A DNA stretch of 64,000 bases from Pelomonas sp. Root1444 (GTDB lineage: Bacteria > Pseudomonadota > Gammaproteobacteria > Burkholderiales > Burkholderiaceae_C). The position numbers and the translations under genes were made by a program. The stretch is taken from assembly GCF_001426885.1 (NCBI RefSeq), contig NZ_LMFP01000008.1, positions 132,570 through 196,569 of the forward strand. The letters are read 5' to 3'. This document shows positions 54,060 through 63,052 of the stretch, one piece after another. Numbering within the stretch: position 1 is the stretch's first letter; each line of letters opens with the position of its first letter. Below the pieces are notes generated by a model. That model ran no database searches. It had not been told where the DNA came from and saw only the letters and a list, made by a program, of their open reading frames with translations.

Positions 54060-55403
54060 ATGAGACAACCGTTCCCGCCCGGCTTCCTTTGGGGCTGCGC
54101 AACCTCCGCCTACCAGATCGAAGGCTCGCCGCTGGCCGACGGGGCGGGCGTGAGCAACTGGCATCGCTTCGTGCGCACGCCGGGCCGCGTGCTGGGAGCC
54201 GACACTGGCGACGTCGCCTGCGACCACTACCGCCGCATGAAGGACGATGTGGCACTGATGTGCGAGCTGGGCCTGACGGCGTACCGCTTCAGCATCGCCT
54301 GGGGTCGGGTCTTGCCCGAAGGCCGCGGGCGCATCAACGCGGCGGGCCTGGGCTTCTACGAGCGCCTCGTCGACGAACTGCTGGCCCATGGCATCACGCC
54401 GATGGCGACGCTCTACCACTGGGACCTGCCCGCCGCACTGGACGACCGCGGCGGCTGGCTCAGCCCTGACATGCCTGACTGGTTCGCGGACTACGCGCAA
54501 GTCTGCTTCAAGGCACTCGACGACCGCGTACCGATGTGGACGACGCTCAACGAGCCCTGGGTCGTGGCGGACGGCGGCTACATGCACGGCATGCTGGCGC
54601 CCGGCCACCGCAGCGCCTTTGAAGCGGCCATCGTCGCGCACCGGCTGATGCAGTCCCATGCCCGCGCCGTGCAGGCCTACCGGGCGATGGGAATGAACCG
54701 GATCGGCCTGGTCGTCAACATCGAGCCCAAGCACGTGCCGGCCGACGCGAGCGAGCAGGACCGCCATGCGGCGCGCCTGGCCGACGCCTACATGAACCGC
54801 CAGTACCTCGACCCCGCGCTGTTGGGCAGTTACCCCCAGGAGTTGCGCGAGGTGTTCGGCGAGGCCTGGCCCGACTGGCCGGCCGCCGAGGTCGAGGCGC
54901 TCAAAGCCCCGATCGATTTCCTGGGCCTCAACTACTACACCCGCGCCGTCGTCCGCCACGACGCCAAGGCATGGCCCGTGCCCGCCACGGCGCAGCGCCA
55001 GCCCGGCGGCATCTACACCGAGACCGGCTGGGAACTGCATCCGCAAAGCCTGGCCGACACGCTGGTGTGGATGCATGAGCGCTATGGCGGCCTGCCGCTG
55101 TACGTGACCGAGAACGGCGCCGCCTTCTACGACCCACCGGTGGCCATCGACGGCCGCATCGACGACCCGCTGCGCATGCACTACCTGCGCACCCACATCG
55201 CGGCGGTGCAGGACGCGATCACGCGCGGCGCCGACGTGCGCGGCTACTGCGCCTGGTCGCTGTTCGACAACCTCGAATGGGCACTGGGTTTCGCCAAGCG
55301 CTTCGGCCTCGTGCATGTGGACTTCTCGACACAGCAGCGCACGCCCAAGGCCAGCGCGCGCTTCTATGCTGACGTCATTGCCTCGCACGGCGCCCACCTC
55401 TGA
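54060..55403 (+). CDS. GH1 beta-glucosidase
   Basis: A 447-residue family 1 glycoside hydrolase. The N-terminal FPPGFLWGCATSAYQIEG, the acid/base glutamate in TTLNEPW and the nucleophile in YVTENGAA are all present. It hydrolyses short beta-glucosides. There is no signal peptide, so it acts in the cytoplasm on imported oligosaccharides. The start at 54060 is chosen because ATGs at 53997 and 54015 fall within the operator or before the predicted transcription start. It is the first gene of the operon and is followed six bases later by its LacI regulator. Confidence 0.9.
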   Translation: MRQPFPPGFLWGCATSAYQIEGSPLADGAGVSNWHRFVRTPGRVLGADTGDVACDHYRRMKDDVALMCELGLTAYRFSIAWGRVLPEGRGRINAAGLGFYERLVDELLAHGITPMATLYHWDLPAALDDRGGWLSPDMPDWFADYAQVCFKALDDRVPMWTTLNEPWVVADGGYMHGMLAPGHRSAFEAAIVAHRLMQSHARAVQAYRAMGMNRIGLVVNIEPKHVPADASEQDRHAARLADAYMNRQYLDPALLGSYPQELREVFGEAWPDWPAAEVEALKAPIDFLGLNYYTRAVVRHDAKAWPVPATAQRQPGGIYTETGWELHPQSLADTLVWMHERYGGLPLYVTENGAAFYDPPVAIDGRIDDPLRMHYLRTHIAAVQDAITRGADVRGYCAWSLFDNLEWALGFAKRFGLVHVDFSTQQRTPKASARFYADVIASHGAHL

Positions 55404-55409
55404 CAGCAC

Positions 55410-56417
55410 ATGACGGTCACCCCTGCCACGATCAAGGATGTCGCCCGCGTCGCCGGCGTCTCGGTGGCCACCGTGTCACGCGCGCTCAACGGCGCCGAGA
55501 ACGTGCTGCCGCACACCCGCCAGCGCATCCTCGACGTCGCGCGGGAGCTGCGCTACGTGCCCTCCGGCGCCGCGCGCAGCCTCATCACACGCCGCACCGA
55601 CACCATCGGCGCGCTGCTGCCCGACCTGCACGGCGAGTTCTTCTCGGAGCTCATCCGCGGCATCGACCAGGCGGCCCGCGCGCGCGGCCTGCACCTGCTG
55701 CTGTCCAGCTCGCACGACGACGCGAACGAAGCGGCCGCCGCGCTACGCGCGATGAACGGCCGCGTCGACGGCCTGATCGTCATGTCGCCGCATGCCGACG
55801 ACGACTTCCTGTCGCAGAACCTGCCGCACACGCTGCCGGCCGTGCTGCTGAACTCGGGCGTGCGCCAGCCCACGCAGCGCGTCTTCGCCGTCGACAACTT
55901 CGGCGGTGCGCGCGAGATGACCGAGCACCTGGTGAAAACCGGCCGGCGACGCATCGCCTTCCTGGGCGGCCCGGCCAGCAACTTCGAGGCCCGCGAGCGC
56001 GAGCGCGGCTACCGCGCCGGCCTCGCCAAAGCGGCGCAGACATGGTTGCTTGAAGGCGACTTCTCGGAGGCGGCCGGCGAGCGCGCCGGCGCCGCGCTGC
56101 TGGCGCTGCCGGCGGCGCAACGGCCCGACGCGGTCTTTGCCGCCAACGACATCATGGCCATCGGCCTGCTCGGCGCGCTGCAGGCCGGCGGCGTGCGCGT
56201 GCCTGATGACATGGCGCTGGCCGGTTTCGACGACATCCCCGTCGCCCGCTACGTCAGCCCGGCGTTGACCACCATGCACGTGCCCATCGCCGCCCTCGGC
56301 AGCGAGGCGCTGGACGCGCTGGCCGATGCGCTGGACAACCCGCCATCACTGTCCACCGAGAGCACCGTCATGCCGGTGCAGCTCGTCGTGCGCCGCTCCT
56401 GCGGGGCACGCACCTGA
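55410..56417 (+). CDS. LacI-family transcription regulator
   Basis: A 335-residue repressor with the LacI helix-turn-helix TIKDVARVAGVSVATVSRALNG at the N-terminus, hinge region (ARSLITRRT) and a periplasmic-binding-protein-like sugar-sensing domain (about 60-335; FAANDIMAIGLLGAL and GFDDIPVARYVSPALTT). Probably represses the operon through the palindrome at 54001-54016 and responds to an oligosaccharide from the substrate. It lies between the GH1 and receptor genes, so it is autoregulated. Confidence 0.92.
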   Translation: MTVTPATIKDVARVAGVSVATVSRALNGAENVLPHTRQRILDVARELRYVPSGAARSLITRRTDTIGALLPDLHGEFFSELIRGIDQAARARGLHLLLSSSHDDANEAAAALRAMNGRVDGLIVMSPHADDDFLSQNLPHTLPAVLLNSGVRQPTQRVFAVDNFGGAREMTEHLVKTGRRRIAFLGGPASNFEARERERGYRAGLAKAAQTWLLEGDFSEAAGERAGAALLALPAAQRPDAVFAANDIMAIGLLGALQAGGVRVPDDMALAGFDDIPVARYVSPALTTMHVPIAALGSEALDALADALDNPPSLSTESTVMPVQLVVRRSCGART

Positions 56418-56458
56418 ATCCCGTCCACATCACAGACAACACAGGAGACAAGGACATC

Positions 56459-59422
56459 ATGAGCAAGCACACCCTCCGAAGCCAGCCCAGGCTTCTCGCC
56501 CGCCACCTCTGCGCCGCCGGCCTGCTTGGCGGCCTGCTGATCGCCGCGCTGCCGGCACAGGCGCAGACCGCCAACGCCACCGTGCGGGGCAACATCACCG
56601 CCGCGGGCGCCTCGGCGCCGGGCGGCACCGATGTCGTCGCCGTCAACAAGGCCAACGGCAACACCTACCGCACCAAGACGCTCGCGGACGGCAGCTATGC
56701 GCTGGTGGGCCTGAACCCGGGCACCTACGAAATCCGCGTGGGCGGCGCCACCAGTGGCAGTGTCGTGACGCTGTCGGTCGGCCAGAACGCCACGCTGGAC
56801 CTCGCCAGCGGTGGCCCCACCGCCACCAACCAGCTCGGCACGGTCGTCATCGAAGGCAGCGCACAGCGCCAGGGCGTCATCGACTCGCAAGTCGGCACGA
56901 CCGTCTCCAACCGCATGATCGAAGCCATCCCGCAGGCGTCACGCAACTTCCTGTCGGCGGCCGACTTGGCACCGGGCGTGCGCTTCGACACCGACACCAG
57001 CGGCAACACGCGGCTGCGCGGCGGCGCGCAGAACATCGACTCGGTCAACGTCTTCATCGACGGCGTCGGCCAGAAGAACAACATCCTGCGTGGCGGCGTT
57101 TCCGGCCAGGACACCAGCCAAGGCAACCCCTTCCCGCAGGCCGCGATCGCCGAGTACCGTGTGCTGACGCAGAACTACAAGGCCGAGTACGACCAAGTGT
57201 CCAGCGTGGCGATCTCGGCAGTCACCAAATCCGGCGGTAACGAAACGCATGGAAACGTTTACGTCAATCGCACCGGCAGCAACTGGACCTCGCTCAGCCC
57301 CATCCAGGAGAAGGATGAGGCCAATGGCATTGCGCCGCCCTCCAACAAACAGATCGAGGGCGGCTTCAGCATCGGCGGGGCGATCGTGCCGGACAAGCTG
57401 CACTACTTTCTTGCCTATGACGGCAAGTCGCTCGACAAGCCGCGCCAACTGACCGCGATGAACCTGGACAAGTACCCCGGCAGCCCCGGCCTCGTGCCGA
57501 CCATCGCCGGGCAGCAGGGGGCCTTCAAGGGCCAGTTCAAACAGCACCTGCTGTTCGGCAAGCTCTCCGCCGAAATCGACGACCGGCAGCGCCTGGACAT
57601 CTCGACCACGCTGCGCAAGGAAACCGGCTATTCGGTCGAGGGGGACCGCTTCGCACCGACCACTGCCATCAACAACAACAACAACACCTACCGTGTCGAT
57701 GTCACCCACGAGTACACCGGGGACAGCTGGCTCAACGAAGCGCGGGTTGGATGGGAAAGCACCAAGTGGAATCCACAGTCCGATTCCACGGACCCGCAGG
57801 TCCGCTTCAAGTACTCGCCCACCAACGCGATCAACAACGTCCAGGACATCTTCTTCACCGGCGGCTCGCCCAACGCGCAGGACCGGCGCCAGAGCGGCAT
57901 CTACCTGAAGGATGACCTCAGCTACACGGGCCTCGCCGGCCATGTCATCAAGGGCGGCGTGCAGTTCAAGGCGATGAAGTACGACCTCAGTGGCACTGCA
58001 TTCCGCGTGCCCACGATCGACACCGTCCTGAACGTGACGACGGGCCAGCCTTACTACAGCGGCCTCGCCTGCACCGGCACCAACGTCAGCAACGGTGGCT
58101 TGTCCAGCGACCAATGCAACATCCGCCTGGCGATTCCGTCTGCCTCCGCCAACTTCAAGAACAAGCAGTACGGCATCTACCTGCAAGACGACTGGAAGAT
58201 CACCAGGCAGCTGGAGCTCAACCTCGGCGCGCGCTGGGACTATGAAGACAACATGCTCAATAACAACTACGTGACGCCGGCGGACCGCGTCGCCGCGTTG
58301 AATGGGCTGGATGGCCGTACCGTGGACGGCATCACGGCGCCCCCCGGCCAGACCTATGCACAGTCGCTCGCCAAAGGCGGCATCAACATCGCCGACTACA
58401 TCTCCAACGGCAGCTCGCGCAAGGCTTACAAGGGGGCGCTCGCACCGCGCATTGGCGCTTCCTATGACGTGCTCGGCAACAAGGCCACGGTGGTGTACGG
58501 TGGCTGGGGCCGCAGCTACGACCGCAGGATGGCGAACAACGCGCTGGACGAACTGCAGAAGAACGCAACGGTCGGCGCGGGTGAAATCTGGCTGATCAGG
58601 AACGATTTCAAGATGCCCTTCGCCGACCAACTGAGCCTGGGCGTGCGCCAGGCCGTTGGCGTGTGGAACATGGACGTCGCGGTCTCGAAGATCCACGCGA
58701 AGAACCAATTCATCTGGTTCGAGGGCAACCGCGACCCCAACGGCGGCTTCGGAAACTCGAACTCGGTAGACCCGTTGTGGAACGGCCCGAGCGGCTATGG
58801 CGCGCTGGTGCTGGGTGATTTCGTCGGGCAGAACAAGGCCACCAGCCTGTTCCTGTCGCTGGAGAAGCCCTACACGCAAGCCAGCGGCTGGAGCATGACC
58901 GTCGCCTACACCTACACCGACGCGAAGACGACCAACAACGAATGGTCGGATGGCATCTTCGACTGGACCTACGGCAAGAGCACCTACGGCTTCCGTCCGT
59001 CCAAGGACGCGGAGAAACACCGTCTCGTGGTCGGTGGCCTGATGGACAAGCTGCCCTGGGGCATGCAGCTGTCCGGCAAGCTGACCGTGGGTGATGGCCA
59101 GCCGCGCCGCGTGATCGACTGCCACACTGGCTTCTCCGGCCCCAATGGTTGCGTCGCCGTCTCGCGCGGCTCCGACACGTTCAAGCAGCTCGACCTCGCG
59201 CTGGCGAAGAACTTCAAGGTCTACGGTGGCGAGCTGCAGCTGCGCGCCGACGTGCTGAACCTGTTCAACACCGCCAACTGGGGCTATTACGACGACTGGG
59301 TCGGCGGCCCGTCCACGCCGCCGAAGAACGCGCTCGGCGGCGACAACGACCACTTCGACACCCGCACGGGCGTGCGTGGCCCGATGCGGCAGTTCAAGCT
59401 GGGCGCGAGCTACACGTTCTGA
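56459..59422 (+). CDS. TonB-dependent receptor, Oar-like with carboxypeptidase-regulatory domain
   Basis: A 987-residue outer-membrane receptor. A long signal peptide (1 to about 36, ending AQAQ) is followed by a carboxypeptidase-regulatory-like beta domain (about 40-120; TVRGNITAAG, NLPGTYEIRVGG-type strands), a plug domain (about 125-265; NFLSAADLAPGVRF, RVLTQNYKAEYD) and a 22-strand barrel ending in an aromatic residue (ASYTF). Such receptors import oligosaccharides in Caulobacter, Xanthomonas and Sphingomonads. Here it is in a glucan operon and presumably takes up glucan fragments. A possible TonB box is GTVVIEG near residue 125. GGAGACAAGG precedes the ATG. Confidence 0.9.
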   Translation: MSKHTLRSQPRLLARHLCAAGLLGGLLIAALPAQAQTANATVRGNITAAGASAPGGTDVVAVNKANGNTYRTKTLADGSYALVGLNPGTYEIRVGGATSGSVVTLSVGQNATLDLASGGPTATNQLGTVVIEGSAQRQGVIDSQVGTTVSNRMIEAIPQASRNFLSAADLAPGVRFDTDTSGNTRLRGGAQNIDSVNVFIDGVGQKNNILRGGVSGQDTSQGNPFPQAAIAEYRVLTQNYKAEYDQVSSVAISAVTKSGGNETHGNVYVNRTGSNWTSLSPIQEKDEANGIAPPSNKQIEGGFSIGGAIVPDKLHYFLAYDGKSLDKPRQLTAMNLDKYPGSPGLVPTIAGQQGAFKGQFKQHLLFGKLSAEIDDRQRLDISTTLRKETGYSVEGDRFAPTTAINNNNNTYRVDVTHEYTGDSWLNEARVGWESTKWNPQSDSTDPQVRFKYSPTNAINNVQDIFFTGGSPNAQDRRQSGIYLKDDLSYTGLAGHVIKGGVQFKAMKYDLSGTAFRVPTIDTVLNVTTGQPYYSGLACTGTNVSNGGLSSDQCNIRLAIPSASANFKNKQYGIYLQDDWKITRQLELNLGARWDYEDNMLNNNYVTPADRVAALNGLDGRTVDGITAPPGQTYAQSLAKGGINIADYISNGSSRKAYKGALAPRIGASYDVLGNKATVVYGGWGRSYDRRMANNALDELQKNATVGAGEIWLIRNDFKMPFADQLSLGVRQAVGVWNMDVAVSKIHAKNQFIWFEGNRDPNGGFGNSNSVDPLWNGPSGYGALVLGDFVGQNKATSLFLSLEKPYTQASGWSMTVAYTYTDAKTTNNEWSDGIFDWTYGKSTYGFRPSKDAEKHRLVVGGLMDKLPWGMQLSGKLTVGDGQPRRVIDCHTGFSGPNGCVAVSRGSDTFKQLDLALAKNFKVYGGELQLRADVLNLFNTANWGYYDDWVGGPSTPPKNALGGDNDHFDTRTGVRGPMRQFKLGASYTF

Positions 59423-59434
59423 CCTTCGCAGCCC

Positions 59435-59457
59435 GGGGGCCGGCCGTGCCGGCTCCC
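59435..59457 (+). other. Stem-loop between receptor and glucanase genes
   Basis: GGGGGCCGGC (59435-59444) and GCCGGCTCCC (59448-59457) form a ten-base stem (one G-U pair) with a three-base loop. There is no T-run, so it is more likely an mRNA-stability or partial-terminator element that separates expression of the receptor from the enzymes downstream. Confidence 0.45.
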
Positions 59458-59470
59458 ACAATGCCTCTTC

Positions 59471-60892
59471 ATGATGGATTCACTGACCCGACGCGCCCTG
59501 CTCGCGCAGGGCGCCGGCCTCGCACTGGCCGGCGCGCTGCCGGCCTGGGGCCTGGCGCCCGATCCTGCGGCCGACGCCTTCGTCGCCGACCTCGAGCGCC
59601 GCACCTTCGACTTCTTCTGGGACACGACCGACGCCAGCACCGGCCTCGCGCCGGACCGCTGGCCCACGCCGTCCTTCGCCAGCATCGCCGCCGTGGGCTT
59701 CGCGCTCAGCGCCTATCCGGTGGGCGTGGCGCGCGGCTACATCACCCGTGAGCAGGCCCGCGAACGCACGCTGACCACGCTGCGCTTCTTCGCCGGCCTG
59801 CCGCAAGGCCCTGGCAGGACCGGTGTGGCCGGCCACAAGGGCTTTTTCTACCACTTCCTCGACATGAAGACGGGGCTGCGCTTCGCGCGCTGCGAGCTGT
59901 CCACCGTCGACACCGCGCTGCTGATGATGGGCGCGCTGCATGTGCAGAGCTTCTTCGATGGGGAGCATGCCGACGAAGCCCGCATCCGCGCGCTGGTCGA
60001 CGAGCTCTATGGCCGCGTCGACTGGGCCTGGGCGCAGGTGCGCCCGCCGTCCATCGGCCACGGCTGGACGCCCGAGCGCGGCCACCTGCCCAACGACTGG
60101 AAGGGCTACAACGAGGCCATGATGGTCTACCTGCTGGCGCTGGGCTCGCCCACGCGGCCCGTGCCGCCCGAGGCCTATGGCGCCTGGCTCAGCACCTACG
60201 AGCGCAGCTGGGGCGAGAGCCAAGGCCAGACGCTGCTGCGCTTCGCGCCGCTGTTCGGCCACCAGTTCACGCACTGCTGGGTGGACTTCCGCGGCATCCG
60301 CGACGCCTTCATGCGGGACACGGGCCTGGACTACTTCGAGAATTCGCGCCGCGCGACCTATGTGCAGCAGGCCTACGCCGCCGCCAACCCGCGCGGCTGG
60401 CAGGGCTACAGCGCCGAGGTCTGGGGCGTCACCGCCAGCGACGGCCCGGCCGACATCACGCTCGCCTACACGACCACCGCCGGCAAGACCGAGAGGCGCC
60501 GCTTCGCCAGCTACGCCGGCCGAGGCATGGGCGAGGTGGACGACGGCACGCTGGCGCCCTACGGCGCCGGCAGCTCCATCGCCTTCGCCCCGGAGATCGC
60601 CATCCCGGCACTGATGGCCATCCAGCAGCGCCACCCGCACACCTGGGGCCGCTACGGCTTCTGGGACGCCTTCAACCCCAGCTTCAACTACCCCGACGTG
60701 CGCCTCACGCATGGCCGCATCGAGCCCGGCAAGGGCTGGGTGGACACCGACATGCTGGGCATCGACCAGGGGCCGATGCTGGCCATGATGGGCAACCACC
60801 GCGGCGAGCTGGTCTGGCAGGTGATGCGCAGGAACGCGCACCTCGTTCGCGGCCTCAAGCGCGCCGGCTTCACCGGAGGCTGGCTCGGCTGA
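59471..60892 (+). CDS. Glucoamylase-domain (PF10091) glycoside hydrolase, GH144-like
   Basis: A 473-residue exported hydrolase. A twin-arginine-type signal (TRRALLAQGAGLALAGALPAW) is followed by an (alpha/alpha)6-barrel domain of PF10091, whose characterised members include GH144 endo-beta-1,2-glucanases: RRTFDFFWDTTD, GHKGFFYHFLD, ARCELSTVDTALLMMGAL, FAPLFGHQFTHCWVDFRGI and WGVTASDGP are typical. The substrate of this copy is inferred, not shown. Together with GH1 and a sugar importer it would cut an extracellular or periplasmic beta-1,2-glucan into oligosaccharides. No clear ribosome binding site precedes ATGATG at 59471-59476. Confidence 0.8.
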   Translation: MMDSLTRRALLAQGAGLALAGALPAWGLAPDPAADAFVADLERRTFDFFWDTTDASTGLAPDRWPTPSFASIAAVGFALSAYPVGVARGYITREQARERTLTTLRFFAGLPQGPGRTGVAGHKGFFYHFLDMKTGLRFARCELSTVDTALLMMGALHVQSFFDGEHADEARIRALVDELYGRVDWAWAQVRPPSIGHGWTPERGHLPNDWKGYNEAMMVYLLALGSPTRPVPPEAYGAWLSTYERSWGESQGQTLLRFAPLFGHQFTHCWVDFRGIRDAFMRDTGLDYFENSRRATYVQQAYAAANPRGWQGYSAEVWGVTASDGPADITLAYTTTAGKTERRRFASYAGRGMGEVDDGTLAPYGAGSSIAFAPEIAIPALMAIQQRHPHTWGRYGFWDAFNPSFNYPDVRLTHGRIEPGKGWVDTDMLGIDQGPMLAMMGNHRGELVWQVMRRNAHLVRGLKRAGFTGGWLG

Positions 60893-60893
60893 G

Positions 60894-62159
60894 ATGAAAC
60901 GCCGCGACCTGCTCACGGCCACTGCCGCCGCGGCGCTCACGGGCTGCGCGCGCGACAGCGGCACCACGCTGCGCTTCTGGGCCATGGGCCGCGAAAGCGA
61001 GGTCGTGGCCGAGCTCATGCCCGCGTTCGAGCGCGAGCACCCCGGTGTGCGCGTCAAGGTCGAGCAACTGCCGTGGACGGCCGCGCACGAGAAGCTGCTG
61101 ACGGCCTTCGCCGGCGACGCGACGCCGGACCTCGCGCAGGTGGGCAACACCTGGCTGCCCGAGATGCAGGCGCTGGGCGCGCTGGAGCCGCTGGAGCCCT
61201 GGCTGGCCCGCACGCCGGCGCTGGCCGCGGGCGACTACTTCGACGGCATCTGGGCCACCAACGCGCCCGGCGGCCAGCGCGTGGGCCTGCCCTGGTACGT
61301 CGACACGCGGCTGATGTTCGTGCGCCAGGACCTGCTGGCCCGCGCCGGCATCCACGAGATGCCGCGCGACTGGGACGCCTGGCGCGCCACGCTCGCGCAG
61401 CTGCGCCGGCACGGCATGGACAAGCCCATCCTGCTGCCCACCAACGAATCCGCGCCGCTGCTGGCGCTGGCGTTGCAGCAGCCGGGCGAGGTGCTGCGCG
61501 ACGGCGGCCGCTACGGCAACTTCTCCGGCCCGGGCTTCCGCACCGCGCTGGGCTTCTACCTGGAGCGCTTCCAGCGTGGCGAGGCGCCCAGCGTCAGCGA
61601 GGTGCAGATCGGCAACCTCTGGCAGGAGTTCGGCCGCGGCAGCTTCGCGTTCTACCTGTCGGGGCCCTGGGACATCGGCGAGTTCAAGCGCCGCCTGCCG
61701 CCCGAACTGGCCCATGCGTGGACCACCGCCGAGCTGCCCGGCCCGGGCGGCCCCGGCGCCTCGCTGGCGGGCGGCGCGAGCCTGGCCGTGTTCAAGCGCT
61801 CGCGCCACAAGCCCGAGGCCTGGGCGCTGGTCAGCTACCTGAGCCGGCCCGACGTGCAGCTGGAGTTCTACCGCCTGACCGGCGACCTGCCCGCGCGGCG
61901 CAGCGCCTGGGCGCTGCCGCTGAACGGCGCGACGCTGGCCCAGGACCGCCACGCCGCCGCCTTCCACCGCCAGCTGCAGCGCGTGCGCGCGGCGCCGGCC
62001 GTGCCCGAGTGGGAGCGCATCGAGAAGGAGATGCAGCTCGCCGCCACGCGCGCCGTGCACGGCGTGACCGACCTCGACGCCACCGTGCGGGGCCTGGACG
62101 CGCTGGTCGACCGCATCCTCGAGAAGCGGCGCTGGATGCTGGACAGGAAAGCGTCGTGA
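60894..62159 (+). CDS. Sugar ABC transporter substrate-binding lipoprotein
   Basis: A 421-residue family 1 (MalE/UgpB-like) solute-binding protein with a lipobox ALTGC near residue 18. The N-terminal lobe contains LRFWAMGRESEVVAELMPAFEREHPGVRVKV, followed by PWTAAHEKLLTAFAGDATPDLAQVGNTW, the typical sugar-binder opening. It sits on the periplasmic face and delivers oligosaccharides to the two permeases. The start follows the glucanase stop by one base; the stop overlaps the permease start (GTGA). Confidence 0.9.
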   Translation: MKRRDLLTATAAAALTGCARDSGTTLRFWAMGRESEVVAELMPAFEREHPGVRVKVEQLPWTAAHEKLLTAFAGDATPDLAQVGNTWLPEMQALGALEPLEPWLARTPALAAGDYFDGIWATNAPGGQRVGLPWYVDTRLMFVRQDLLARAGIHEMPRDWDAWRATLAQLRRHGMDKPILLPTNESAPLLALALQQPGEVLRDGGRYGNFSGPGFRTALGFYLERFQRGEAPSVSEVQIGNLWQEFGRGSFAFYLSGPWDIGEFKRRLPPELAHAWTTAELPGPGGPGASLAGGASLAVFKRSRHKPEAWALVSYLSRPDVQLEFYRLTGDLPARRSAWALPLNGATLAQDRHAAAFHRQLQRVRAAPAVPEWERIEKEMQLAATRAVHGVTDLDATVRGLDALVDRILEKRRWMLDRKAS

Positions 62160-63052
62160 AGACGGCCCGTCGCGAATCCCTCGCCGCCTGGGCCTTCGTC
62201 GCCCCGGCGCTCATCGTCATCGCGCTGTTCTTCGGCGTGCCGGTGTTCGCCGGCCTGGCACTGAGCCTGACCGACTTCGACATCTACGCGCTGGCCGACC
62301 TGCGCAACCTGCGCTGGCAGGGCTGGGACAACTACGTCCACGTGCTGACGCTGCCCCTGTTCTGGAAGGCGCTGGGCAACACGGCCTACTTCGTCGCCTT
62401 CGGCGTGCCGCTGTCCATCGCGCTGTCGCTCGCTGCCGCCGTGCTGCTGCAGTCCAGGCTCGTGCGCTTCAAGCCCCTGCTGCGCACTGCCTTGTTCGCC
62501 CCCGTCGTCACGACGCTGGTGGCCGTCGCGGTGATCTGGCGCTACCTCTTCCACGTGAAGTACGGCCTCGTGAACTACACGCTGCAGGCCTTCGGCATCG
62601 ACCCCGTCGACTGGCTGGGCGACCCGCACTGGTCCATGCCCACCATCATCGGCTTCGCCGCCTGGAAGAACTTCGGCGGCAACATGATCATCTTCATCGC
62701 CGCGCTGCAGGCCGTGCCGCACGACTTGTACGAGGCCGCGCGGCTGGACGGTGCGCGGGCCTGGGCGCAGTTCCGCTACATCACGCTGCCGGGCATCGCG
62801 CCGACGATGTTGATGGTGGCCATCCTGACGACGGCGGGCTATTTCCAGCTCTTCGCCGAGCCCTACGTCATGACGCAGGGCGGCCCGCTGCAGAGCACGG
62901 TCAGCGTGCTGTACCTGATGTACGAAGAGGGCTTCAAGTGGTGGAACCTGGGCCTGGCCTCGGCTGTCGCCTTCGTGCTGTTCGTCATCATCGTCGTCGT
63001 CAGCAAGGGTTTGATCGCGCTGCAGCGGCGCTGGACCGGGGAGGGCGCATGA
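62156..63052 (+). CDS. Sugar ABC transporter permease (MalF/UgpA type)
   Basis: A 298-residue permease with six membrane segments and the EAA loop EAARLDGARAWAQFRYITLP that contacts the ATPase. GTG start at 62156, overlapping the binding-protein stop. It belongs to the carbohydrate CUT1 family and forms the channel with the next gene. Confidence 0.9.
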   Translation: MKTARRESLAAWAFVAPALIVIALFFGVPVFAGLALSLTDFDIYALADLRNLRWQGWDNYVHVLTLPLFWKALGNTAYFVAFGVPLSIALSLAAAVLLQSRLVRFKPLLRTALFAPVVTTLVAVAVIWRYLFHVKYGLVNYTLQAFGIDPVDWLGDPHWSMPTIIGFAAWKNFGGNMIIFIAALQAVPHDLYEAARLDGARAWAQFRYITLPGIAPTMLMVAILTTAGYFQLFAEPYVMTQGGPLQSTVSVLYLMYEEGFKWWNLGLASAVAFVLFVIIVVVSKGLIALQRRWTGEGA

